Part shown: positions 9,080 through 21,300 of the stretch, piece after piece | Position numbering within the stretch: the first letter of the stretch is position 1 | How the letters are laid out: each line of letters opens with the position of its first letter | Assembly (NCBI RefSeq): GCF_000003815.2 | Contig: NC_049982.1 | Location: forward strand, 799,003-830,603 | Reading direction: 5' to 3' | From: Branchiostoma floridae | Taxonomy: Eukaryota; Chordata; Leptocardii; Amphioxiformes; Branchiostomatidae | Length of the DNA stretch: 31,601 nt | Notes under the pieces: model-generated | Seen by the model: the letters and a program-made list of their open reading frames with translations, nothing else | Databases searched by the model: none | Told to the model about the DNA's origin: nothing | Translations under genes and position numbers: made by a program

Positions 9080-9225
9080 TTGGTACCGCTGTGCATGCCG
9101 GGTGCGAGGGAGCTGCCGAACAGAAAACAAACATGGCGGCCGGAAGTTGGGAGATCAAACTTTTGGGTCTGGATAACTTCCTCCTACATCTGTCCTAACC
9201 CGCCTGTCCCGGTAGCCGCAGCAAC
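9080..9225 (+). promoter_or_regulatory. Putative ANKS1 promoter / 5' UTR with YY1-ETS motif
   Basis: Just upstream of the ANKS1 start codon, base composition becomes GC- and CpG-richer. AACATGGCGGCCGGAAGT at 9130-9147 fuses a YY1-type (ATGGCGGC) and an ETS-type (CCGGAAGT) motif, a pairing common close to start sites of TATA-less animal promoters. If transcription starts upstream, the ATG at 9133 opens a 21-codon upstream ORF (stop at 9196-9198) ending 27 bases before the ANKS1 ATG. The start site itself cannot be fixed from sequence. Confidence 0.5.
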
Positions 9226-9341
9226 ATGCCGCGGGAGCAAGAGCTTCTGGAGGCCGCGAGGCTCGGAAACATCGCGGTGATCGAGAAGCTATTGGCGCCG
9301 AAAGCGAAGCGATCGCCCGTCTCGCTACAGGCTTTGGCCAG
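9226..9341 (+). CDS. ANKS1: ANKS1 exon 1 (start codon; phase 2 out)
   Basis: ATG at 9226 in context GCAACATGC. It encodes [18 protein letters not shown], then [15 protein letters not shown] and LQALA, ending in AG of a Ser codon; donor GCCAG|GTGGGT at 9341/9342. The start matches the conserved N-terminus of the family, so it is confident. It forms the first half-ankyrin unit. Confidence 0.93.
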
Positions 9342-12300
9342 GTGGGTGTTGGTGGGGAGGGGGGCTGTGTATGTGTCGGAATTCGGAGGAACCAAAATTT
9401 GATTTACACGTAGTTGACACGGCACACATGCTGGGATGATTAATGAGGAAATAATTGATTAACACCCTGCAAGTTATCAAATCTGTCAACAAACAGATGA
9501 CTTTTGTAGGCTGTTTTATATCGAGTTAGATTTGGTGGGAGTTGTTTCTGGCGTTTGCTTACAAGTGAAAATGAAAGGAATTTTCTAAATCCACTCACGT
9601 TGGTGATAAATTCATCGGCGTCTTTCCCACAGAGGCCGTACCACGAGACCTATAAGTAAGGGTCAACAGTCAAGCCTGTACTAGTGACTACTTCTGCATA
9701 CAGTTTGCCACTTTTGGATTTTTTTCCCAAAAGAAGTTTGGTACATGTACTTGTAGTTGTAACAAGGCAAGCAAGCAAGCAAGTTGAATATTCAATATGT
9801 CTAACTTAAAGTTGATGGCAGTTTATTTGGCTTCAATGTAATACAAGGCAAACTATAATTTGTATAGGGACTTTTCGCCCTGCCTCGAAACTTCCCTGAG
9901 CCTCCATGGCAAACTGCTGTACATATCTACGATATTTGCTGTAGGTTTATTATGCACCCACTCAGGTAAGACACATATTTTTTGCATCACCCACATTTTA
10001 AAGAAATAACTTGGGAATGAGACCATTTGTGATCAAAAGTTGTGCCAGGTGATGTAGTGAAACCTGATAGGCCTTCAACCAGTCAGGTTTTAAATAAGTT
10101 GGATTGTTGTGAAGACAATAGATTACAGCATTGAACCTCATTAAAACAAACTAGATGAATGGAGACTTCCTAAGTAGTAAGTAAAGTTCCTTTTTGATAA
10201 GGCCATGTTGGTTTGATTGTGTGGATGACATCTGCACGCACAGCAATTTTCGGCTGTATTAAAAAAACGAGAAAATGGTTTTTAATACCTGTATACTCTA
10301 AATCGTACAAAGCAGCTCGTGCAAAACGAGTAAATACATGCAGTGGGTTGCAAAAACAATATCGGAAAATTTATACTAATGTCATAGAGTGCCGGTTAGG
10401 CCAGACACAGCGAAAAAAAATGACAAAATAGAAAGCCTGATAAAAACGACTAAAAAACGCCGGAGCCTAGCCTCTGCTTGGAGAGTATTTATTCGTATGC
10501 TCGCACCAGTTTAGGTGTTCCTAAGGGCTGTCATCCATATAATGAATGATAATGAATGAATGAATGAATGAATGAATGAATGAATGAATGAATGAATGGT
10601 TTATTCAATCATTATGATCAGATGAAAATCAAATCAACACGGCTTAACCTTTAGGAATAAAATTGGTATGAGACATTAGGTCATGCTGAAATCATGGGCT
10701 TCTGATAGAAAGAGAAGTAGGGCTGAATTAATTATTAGTGAAACAGGAAGTGTTAGGAATTCCTATTGTGGAGAATCGCGCTGACTAGTATTACTATTTC
10801 AGGCATGTTGCTGGAGGGCAGATTTCTTTGTGAGCACTTTATAAGCCCTTTCTTTGTGAAATATGTGTGAAAATGTGGCCTCCTGAGCTAGTCAGGGTCA
10901 GGTTGTGAGTGTCAGGGGTGGCTCTGTGACTCAGTGTCTGGATACTGTAAAGGTGGCATGACACAGTATTTCGCCTATGGGGATTTACAGGGTTAAGGAC
11001 TCCGAATTTATAGCAGGGTACACTTGTCGGCTCATGCTTTTCTAAAAGTCACATGTATCTGATCCCCAGCGAAGCAGATCGATCAAATGTGTACCGCCCA
11101 AGATTTGACATAGAAATCCACACTGCTCGGCCCCAAAATAGCAAATTAGACCAGAGGCCAAAGTCCGGGAAAATATTTCAGGTTGCCAAAGGTTCAAGGC
11201 CATTATTTATTTATTCATTTGGCTGATGTTATGTAGTCAGCCAAGGCCGCCCAACTAGCCGTTCAAGGCCTTAATCCTGAGCTGTGCAAGAGCCGTCCCT
11301 CGGATAGGACGTTAAATGGAGGTCCCGTGTCTGGGGAGAGCCATACCCCGGGCACATTAAAGAACCCGCCACATGTGCGATGGTGCGGTGTGAGCGGTTC
11401 ACAACCTACAGTACCTTGGCCGCACCTGGGGCAATTACAATGTACTGTCGTATTGAGGTCACCTGAGTGGCGCCGAATGGCAGCTCACTCCAGACCCTTG
11501 CGATTTAGCCCCGCCTATTGTAAGCTCCTCGCAATTCAGCCCCTGGCTGCAAAGAGTGAGAAGTCGGCCCACACAATAACAAATAATAACAGAATTCTGA
11601 TACTTCGGTCCTTGGTACGAGTCCCCTGATATGCTCAGATGTTGTGCCCTTATCTTCACTTCACTCAGATGGTAATGACTACCTAGCTTACAGGGACTGT
11701 AAGGGACGTCCTTCAGAATCAGATGGTCTAGATGTTTGAGGAGAGCCACACCTCAAACCCACCAGAATTATCATTATTAAGAGTAGGGTTCTTTCCCACT
11801 TGTATAGTTGTAAGAAGAACAGTCTAATCTGCCCGGATATGCAGCTTGTACTCCTCAGTACGAACATGGTATGTTACATGTATTCCAATTGCCAAAGGCT
11901 GTTGTGTTTATCAGGCGCCAGTAACAGGTATACAATACAAACAAACATCATACCACATGCTACCTTGACTTGAGGGAGGTTTTCAACTGGTTCACACCTA
12001 CAATGTACTATAATGGCTCTTCCCTGTTGGTTTGAGCAGGTAACGGGCACAATGTCGCACACCTTTTTCACTATATCTAAACACAACACAACAACTTCAC
12101 GCGCCTCTAAGCTGCTTGTTGTTATTTAAGTCAAGACAGGAAGAGATTGTTGACAAACTTTTCACATCTATACAAATTCTGTTTCCAGTATTGACACTAA
12201 ACACAATTGAATTGTGTCTGTTCAGTATCTGTAAGCAGTCAACACAGAAGTCTACAAGGAAGTCGCAGATGAATCACAGTCTGTCACAGGGCTCTAGCCA

Positions 12301-15300
12301 GCTCGACATTTTTTTCCGTCAGCCAATTCCCATAATATTGTCGCGAAAACACTATTCCAGGAGTTAGAGAGACTGAACTGAGACCTCGAAAAACGGGTTT
12401 TAATGAGATTATCGTATGCGAAAGGGCACCGAAACACATCGTCAACAATCATGACAATAGCAAAACCAACAGTGTGTGGCTTCTACGGCCGTGGACGCCT
12501 GTAGCAGCCTGTAGCTTCCACCAAGGAGCTTTTATCAGATTTTTGTCCGTCAAAGTTGACGGATTGGTTTTAAAATTTTCCGTCACACGCAGCAAAGTTC
12601 CGTCCATTGACGGAAAAACGGACGCTGGCTAGAGCCCTGGTCTGTCATCACCTCCCTGTGTGCATGTTGAGCTAAGGCCACACCAATTTAATTTGTTGGT
12701 TCTCGGATTTTTTAGTCCCAAGAAAAATAATATACATAGGTTTTGCTATTTCAGACCTTTAGAAAACCCCATTCCAGGGCCACATACTGCTGATAAACCA
12801 ATCAGAGCGCTTATTTGCAGTCACATGATCAGAACAGCGGTATAAAATCAAAGGAAGAGATTTATTGGATAAATCATGCCATGAAAAGCTGAAAACTTGA
12901 CTTCTTAACTTGTTTTTTGTGTTATATAAGTTCGGCACAGACTTTTTGCAATTTTTTTTTTTTTTCGACAGAACGCCCCAATTTTTTTCTGAAAAAATCA
13001 GAAAACCAAGAGATTAAATTGGTGTGACCTAAGGACCACTTTATGTTGGAAATGGTATACCGTGACTATACCGTCATGTAACTCTTGTTTGCTCTTTATA
13101 TCGGCGCGTTCTTTATACCGGCACATGGCGGTTTAAAACGTCACACGCCGGTTAAAGGGTGGCCAGTATAAAGCAGCCCTAAGCTTACTTTAAGGTCATA
13201 TTCATGAATTATTCCTTTCTATTGGTGTTGTGTTGAAAAAAAATTTTGACATGATGTAGGGTCAATGTGCTCAACAAAGAATGAGCGACCTTGGTGCATT
13301 TCCTGTAGGTTCATTAGAAAGATGTAAGATATGTATGCCTGAATTGAGTGTGAAAGAATTGGTGCAAAGTGCCTTTCCCTTTTTTTTTGTGCACCCAATT
13401 TTTTTTTGGTTGGGTCAAACCTGTCTATAGTGGCCCGGCTGGCCACTCAAGAGATTGGAGAATGTTGCCACTATAGACAGGTGGCCACTGTAGAGAAACA
13501 TGATTAGATAAATAAATTTCAGTACCCACTAATCTTTCTCACCAAGTGATATTGTCTCGATTGCCTCAAAATGGCTTAAGTCAAATATACCGAAAATGAT
13601 TGATATTGACATGTACCATGTTGGTAAATTCACCAACAAAGGCTTGTGCTCTAACGTTCAAGGTACGTGTACCTTCTCCTACCACCAAAATGGCCCTGTC
13701 AGGAACTCCAAATATCCCAAACTACAATTGTAAACTCGGCACAGGGTGACATACGGCCGCCGTCTGGTCGCAATAGGCAACTTTTTTCTATATCTACGGG
13801 CCCGGAAGTCATGTGGCCGTGGACGCGTTTGCATTGACAGGTGGTCGCTTTAGTCTATTTCTTAATGCTCAGGTCAATGGGAAAAGGGACCAACTAAAAG
13901 TGACCGCAATGGCCAGGAGGTCGCTGTGCACAAGTGGCCACTAATACAGGCTTGACTGTACTCCCAAAAATGAATTTCAAGCCTTGTGTTCCTACTAGTA
14001 GCTGATGATCATTCCACTATATATCTTATGGGGTACTGTAAACCCTCAGTCTGCTGTATTATGTACATGTACAGGCAGCAGGGCTTGAAATACTATCTTC
14101 TGCATACCTGCACAGCAGGTAACATTAAAAATTACCTGCACCAGACAAATTTTACCTGCACCACACTGAATTTAGGAATTATGGATCGCACTGAAATTGT
14201 TCAGGAACTATCGCTTTTTTAATCTTATACTTAATAGGTGGTAAAAGTCAATGCAGGAAATTACAATCTACATACACCTACGTCATAGGACATTTATGTA
14301 TAAAGCCCCAGTACATGGACCAGTGCAGATTTGGTGCAGGTAGACACCATGTACCAGAAATACCTGCACAGCTTCAAGTTCAATTTCAACTGCACTAACC
14401 TGCATATGCTGGTGGTATTTCAAGCCCTGCAGGTAGTCAGTGTTGATAGACAGAGCCTGTAATATAAAAGCAATAACTGACTGGCAGATCAATCTACTGG
14501 TCACAAGTTATCAGATTACCAGCCGATCCCAATGTGATTAGACGAAGCCACACCAAAACTGTTTTTCTTATATTCAATTTTCTTACTACATTGTAGATAC
14601 ATCAAACTCTGTAGCGTGTATGGTTAGAACATTAAGTCTTGTTAACAAGATAAAAGAATGGAGAAAAATTTGCTGAACACATAAATGGATTTAATAATGT
14701 GTAAACCTAATCAATTTGTAATGCATGGAAAACGTTGAAAGAACACAGTGTGTGCATATTGGTATAGTAAAGTCGAGCGTAGGGGGCCCCTACGCTGTGG
14801 TTTGTATCCCCTATGCTGTGATTTGTGAATTGCACTCCCCATTTGCCAGCACATTTAGTGCAATTATCCGGATGGTGCAACATTTAGCAGTGGCGGCGGC
14901 ACCGGGGGGGCAGGGGGGGCGGCTGCCCCCCCGAAAAATATGTTGGGGGGGCGTCGCCCCCCCAAAAAATCAAGCTGAAACCTTTTTTTTTTTTTTGATA
15001 ATGGAAATTTCATTCAATCAAACTAGTCTAACGTCAAAATTTACGCCTGAAAACGCAAGAAATGACGTTTCAGAGAGTCCCGATTTAAAAATTTCGCCAG
15101 AGTTCCCTTGTGACGGCTCGCGTCTTCGGCCATGTCGGCGCAGGACAATATGTTGCGGGAGCGTCGCTCTCAGAAATCTTTTAAACTAATAGAAATTTAA
15201 CTTTCGTACTTAGCTTAGTTTACAAGCAGAATGTGGCCCTCAAATGCTGGAAATGACGTTTCAGGCGGTCAAGATTTCAAAACAAGTTTTCTCCGGACCT

Positions 15301-18300
15301 CCCTAGCCGCGGATGACTAAGTGTGCCTCCGGCGCTCACAACGACATGGTGAAATGGTTGAGGCGTGGGTCATCGCCCCTTAAACATCTTTCTTTGACAA
15401 AAATTGCATTAAATTTAGCATAGTCCGTCAGCAAAATTTGTCCCTCAAAATACAGAAAATGGGGTTTCAGAGGGTGCAGATTTTAAAATTTCCCCAGACC
15501 AACCTTGCGACAGCTTGCACCTTCCGCACTCGAAATCGTGAATATATTTGGGGGGCATCGCCCTCGCTAAAACCATGTGTCTTTCTAACAGAATTGCCAT
15601 CAAAGTTAGCTTAGTCTCGCAGCAAAATTTGGCAGTCAAAACGCAGGAAATGGCGTTTTAGAGGGTCAAGATTTCAAATTTTCCCGGGGGAGCATGCCCC
15701 CGGACCGCCCTAGGATGGTCGCGCCTCCGGCGCGACAAGTAGTGCCTTCGGCACTACATGTGCGGCATAATTTTGTCAGTAAAAGTTCGCCCCCCCAAAC
15801 GAAATTTGCTGCCGCCGCCTCTGTTTAGTGAAGTTATTCAGCTAGACTGCATCTCTATGGAACTTTGGGATTCCGTGCATCTGTATCTGTATCCATATAG
15901 CCGGTATAACCGCCCTTTGGCGTAACACACCAGCTTCTGTATCTGTATCCATATAGCCGGTATAACCGCCCTTTGGCGTAACACACCAGCTTCTGTATCT
16001 GTATCCATATAGCCGGTATAACTGCCCTTTGGCGTAACACGCCAGCTTCGCAGGCACACGGTGCCACAGCAGCTGGTTATATTAGTATTACACTGAACGA
16101 TCCGTCACACCTAACCTTTGCACATCAATCTGCAATTAACAGACCTGTGCAATTATCCGTTGTGCAATATACTAGCTCCTACTGTACTATGTAAATGTAA
16201 TGCTCACGTGTGCGCTGTTTGCCATGTGACTTTACCATGCTAAGATGCTTTCTACACTGTGAAAGAATCCAGGTGTGAACCCAGCTGTAATGTTTGCAGG
16301 GCTTGTACCGTTTTCTTCATGTCTACCGGTCAAGTTCAGTTTCAGTTCAGTTCATCCTCTGTAGAGAGGTGACACCACGCTTTCCACAAAGTCCTGTCTG
16401 GCATGACAGAGCAAAGCATGAACCGATGCATGAAGAAAAAAGCTGTGGCGTCGTGTGTGTCGTAACTGGACTAAACAGTTGGAGCCAAACCTCTGCTTGG
16501 ACTGTTGGACAGTACTGTGAAGTGATGCTACAGCGTAGTACAGGTTCTCCTTAACCCCATCAAATTGGGCCTGGGGAAAAAACGTTGTGCTTCGTGTTTC
16601 CCAACCTACCCTAGAAACACCTGCTGATCCTTGCTTGTTTGGGGGGTGGGCAGTGGAGTCACATAGTTTTCAGTTAGAATTTTTATTTAGCCAGCTTCCT
16701 ATTCAAGACATCAAGTAAAATACAGTACATGTACAGTAACTGCCTGTCCTATTTAATGAAGAATAAATATATCCACAGATTTGTGACCATCATACACAAA
16801 ATTGAAGTTTGACATTGAAAATATAGGTATCCTCATGCATTTCAGTTTTACTTTGTTAAACTTTGTTAAAACTTAAATGTATTTTATCACCGACAGTGAC
16901 TAGAGTTTTGGCTAAAGAAAAGATAATCCCTACCTACGGACCCTAAGTTTTTTTCAGACTGAAACAGGAAACACAACATTTTTTTCCCTGGGCCTTAGGA
17001 ACTCGTGAAGCCGCCTCCACTTGGCGTGTGAAAAATTGTACCGATACATTTGGGGAATTGTTGTGTGCGAAGATTAGTGATGGTTTGATGGCAGCCCGTC
17101 GGTGTACATGACAGTGAACTGCTTTTAGAGGTATTGGAGGGCTGGATATTCATTACTGGAATACTGGGCTGCACATTTGCACCTACGGCCACACCAATTT
17201 AGTTTGGTACTACTAGTACTAGTTATTGTTCGTGGCACCGTATACATACGATACGGTGAACTGAACTGAACTCCTGTTTGAACCTTGATTTTTATTCATG
17301 AGAAGCTCAAATCGACCTGCAGGCTGCTTTTCATTGATTCAGAATTGAATTTTCATTGCATTATTTTTTTTTCAGAAAAAAATGGAGCAACAGGGCAAAA
17401 AATAGAAATAAAAAATTAATTCAAAAACTTGAAAAAGACTTGCAGTGGGTAAAGTAAAGGGCTAATAGTTAAGCTTTAAAGTAAGGATAGTAACTGTTAG
17501 TTTCCAGTTTGAGAAAAGCAGACAAGCACTACTGCTGTACAGTGTTTTATTGGAGGGCTGGAGATTCATTACTGGAATACTGGACTGCACATTTGCACCT
17601 ACGGCATTACCAATTTAGTTTGGTACTATATAGTATAGTTACTTTTTCGTGGCACCTCGTACATACGAGCATGAACTGAACTGAACTTATGTAGTACTAG
17701 CAACAGGGAAAAAATTAGAATATAAAAATGCAAAAAGTCTGAGGTTAAGTTTACATGTAAGGGCTAACTGCCTTTAGAAGTAAGAATATTATAAAGAATA
17801 GTAAGTTTTCATATTGAGAAAAACAAACAAGTGCTTCCACTAGTATTGTATAATTTTAGTTTCTTGAAAATTATCAAGAGCTCAGTTTTTACAAGTTTGT
17901 TCTTCGTGAATGAAAAGTTTTACTGCTGCAACGATAAGTAATATACCAATGCTTTAAGGGCCTTAAAAAGGCACTTGACTTAGGTGAATTTACAACAATG
18001 GAAAGCTGTTAAACGGCTACATTATATTAATAATTTAATGGTAAAAATTTGTTGTGGATTATGTTTTTCATTTTCGGAAATAGAATATGTTACTATTTAT
18101 AGGTACGTCATAATATATTGTACTTTGTAGTTGGTACATTCACCATTATATTGGTCACTAGTACCTTGAGTGCACATGACAAATTGTTATATACATGTAA
18201 CGCTAGTTCACCTTTATTTGCGGGGTAACCTTTATCCATTGTATTTAACACCAGGGTATTTTGGGATATCAAGTCGACGGACGGTGGTCTCAAACTTCAT

Positions 18301-21300
18301 TATATCGAAAAAAATGCAATTTGAAACCACCTTCCATTAACTGACATCCCTAAATTATGTACTAACAACGGATATAGGTTACCCTGCGAATAAAGGTGAC
18401 CTAGTGTTACATCACTCCGAATGACAAAGCTGCATCTGCTGAAGCCGTCTCACACGTGTCATACAGTTGTGTCCCTGTGAGACCTAGTGCTCCAGTAGAC
18501 GAGAGGGTGGAGAAGGAATTGTACACACCTCCATCACCATAAAAAGTCATGTGCAGGTCAGGCAAAACAGGTATTACTAAATGCTTGTCTGCCTGCTCAT
18601 CTGTCGAATCAACAGGAGAACCATTAAAAAAAAAGTGTTACATCAAGTGTGACTGGACTGTCTATCGTTTGGTTTTATTTGTTGTTTGTCCAGTTTGTGG
18701 TGAGCCAGTCCTAACTGCCAGGATAATGCTGGATAAATGTTATATGATATATCATATGCCTAATGCTTAGGCCAGGAACGTCTGGCCCCTTGCTCCTCTC
18801 CGTTAGAACTCTCCAGGTTGCCACTTGATATATAACATTATACTGCAATTTAGAAGCCGCTTAATTGCACACCCCATTTGCCAGTGCATTTTGTTCAATT
18901 ATCCGAATGGTGCAACAAAGCGAAGTTATTAAGGTGGACTGCACCACCACAGGATTTTGAGATTTCGTGCAATTAACAGAAGTGTGCGATTATCCGTTGT
19001 GCAATTAACTGACTTCTTATGTTACAGTATATATATTATGTCCGTGAACAGTTGCTGGTGTGTTACGCCGAAGGGCGGTTATACCGGCTATATAGATACA
19101 GATACAGATACAGTTTGCGGCGAGGCACCAGTCCCAACTGCCAGGATAACACCGGATAAATGTTACATTATACATATATGTGTGTGTGTGTGTCTGGACC
19201 TTCCTAGCTGTTTAATGCTAGCTGTTTAACATCTGGTTTATTTGTTGTTTGTCCAGTTTGCGGCGAGGCACCAGTCCCAACTGCCAGGATAACACCGGAT
19301 ACACCCCCCTGCATCATGCTGCACTCAACGGACACAGGTGACCAGGCTTTTAGCCAGGCATGCGTCAACGCGTCATCTGGACGCACTTTTCTTAGAATAA
19401 CAAGAAATTTGATGCCCCTGGACGCCCTATACTGGGGAGAAAATCCTCTAATAAGCATAAAATTCTGATTGACCAAGGATGCAACCAGGTCATCTGTGGT
19501 CACAGTCTTATACTGTGACATCTGTAACAGTATTTTTACCTCTTGGGATACCTAAGAATGCACTGTTTCAACTTAAAATCATGAAAAACTCTGGACCATG
19601 GAATTTGGATGCCCCCCGGACCCCCCTACAATAGTCACTTACCGCGACTCACCGATAAGTTTGGACTCCCTATTTTAAAATCCTAGCTAAAGCCTGCAGG
19701 TGACTGACATGTTGTATCAGGCCTGTACTAGCTAGGGTTTTAGTATAGGGAGTCCAAATCTCTTAGTGAGTGAGATTCACCATGCGGCAAACGCTACAGG
19801 CACGAGTATTATAGGGGGGGCAGGGGGTATCGACCTTCCATGGTTCGGGGTTTGAGAGAATTTTAAGTTAAAATGGTGCATTCTGAGGTATCCTGAGGGG
19901 CAAAATTACTGTCAGTGGCATCCCTGGTCAGTCAGAATTTCATTCTTGTCAGAGGAATTGCTCCCCAAGGGCCTCTTCATTGCGTCTAGTGCGTCCAATT
20001 TCTTATTATTTTTAAAACAGTGCGTCCAATTGATGCCTTGATGCATGCCTTGGTCAAGAGGCAGGCACTAAGGCCCGGGGAAAAAATGTTGTGTTTGAGA
20101 TTATAGCCCTGAAGTAATTAGGGTTGGTAGATATAGTAGAATGGCCTATTTGCCAGTGAATTTGCTAGAAAACGATTCTGCAACATTTTTGTAACTATCC
20201 AACTAAGATGTCAGATGTCCCTTGCCAGTGCTAGCAGTCGACAAAATAAAAAAAATAGGGCTAGCACAGGCAGTTTTTTGCTAGGGGTCAGTTAGCTAAC
20301 CGGACATTCAGCATTTTTGTCTTAGGCCTAAGTAAGGCCACAGCAAGGAAATTCTATGGATGACATCCTATGCAGAGTGCAAAAAGGATGAAATAGCGTG
20401 AAAAAAAAACAAGATGGGTTAAAAAAAACAAGATGGCTAAATTTTCAAAATAGACACCATAAACATTGTAACAAGATTTGAAGTGACAAAACGTGGCATC
20501 ACAACTAACAAGGCATCCATTCCTGTATTAAAGAAGTGAACTAGTGTAATAAAAGTGATACTAGTGTGGTACACTGGTATCACTTGCCAAGCTGGCGACT
20601 ACATTCATGGCTTCCATATAGGTGGCACTTTTGCAACTATCAAACAAGTTTCACTTCTGCAACTATAGTCATGGCTAACTCCCTAGTGTCACTTCTACAA
20701 GTGTGATTAGGCTACTACACAATATTCTTGGTTATTTTTTCTGAAATCAGGCAAAAATTAATGAGCGCGCTGATGTCATCCATAAAATTTACTTGCTGTT
20801 GCCTAATGTACTACATGTATGAATGCTGTCTCTATTCACAGGGAAGTGGTGGCCTTGCTGCTGAACTATGGTGCCTCTGCTAACCTGGCCGATAGCAAGG
20901 GCAGTTACCCGCTCCACCTAGCAGCCTGGACCGGTAATGCAGACATAGTGAGGTCCCTGATACTGCACGGCCCTTCACACGCTAAGGTCAATGAAAGGGT
21001 AAGAGACTAATAGCATGAAAGTTCAGCTTGGTAAATGATTATTAATATTATAGAGAAACTAAACTTAACCAACACTGGTAAAATGGATGGGATTTACCAG
21101 GGCAAGTGAAAGTGCCAATCGGGCAAGTGCATGTCCTACCTCAATTGCAGGGCAAGTAAGATTTTTCCGCGAGTGTCACATTTTGATATACTTATCACTT
21201 TGATATACATCTCACAGTCATGCCATCAAGCATTGGTCAATACAGAAAAATAAAAATAGAGCCCATAGTAAAAGAATTACATCACTGGATGTAAAAGCAC

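Larger units (their letters stand above)
14826..16185. mobile_element. Short TIR element (family X), copy 2, split by two insertions
   Basis: Blocks ATTTGCCAGCACATTTAGTG and GCAATTATCCGGATGGTGCA, then GAAGTTATTCAGCTAGACTG and GGGATTCCGTGCA, then TTAACAGACCTGTGCAATTA and CTCCTACTGTA line up with the copies at 3592 and 18850. They are separated by a 936-bp insertion (14888-15823) and a ~240-bp block with a 56-bp minisatellite (about 15888-16130). Confidence 0.7.
18667..19165 (+). repeat. Two partial copies of ANKS1 exon 2 upstream of the real exon
   Basis: The real acceptor region TTTATTTGTTGTTTGTCCAG and exon start TTTGCGGCGAGGCACCAGTC are copied at 18670-18740 (diverged; acceptor AG at 18692-18693) and the exon part again at 19111-19158 (identical for ~45 bases). 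Both copies diverge from the exon at GGATA and continue AAATGTTA. In the exon frame the nearer copy meets TAA right there and the farther meets TGA after two codons, so inclusion of either would truncate the protein. Confidence 0.82.
9342..19256 (+). other. ANKS1 intron 1 (~9.9 kb), repeat-rich
   Basis: No coding exon was recognised between the exon 1 donor and the exon 2 acceptor; the phases join directly. It contains the TIR and hairpin elements listed separately, SINE copies, simple repeats and two partial copies of exon 2. Stretches without any recognised feature include 9342-10190, 10610-11210, 11600-12270, 16190-17120 and 17860-18190. First introns of this size commonly hold regulatory elements, but none can be named from sequence. 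Confidence 0.8.

Noticed and set aside
14725-15189. 154-codon open frame
   Set aside because: It crosses the boundary of a host repeat and a nested transposon; no coding character.
15838-16067. Three overlapping minus-strand frames with repeated Tyr/Arg pattern
   Set aside because: Translation of the 56-bp minisatellite, open in all frames because of its composition.
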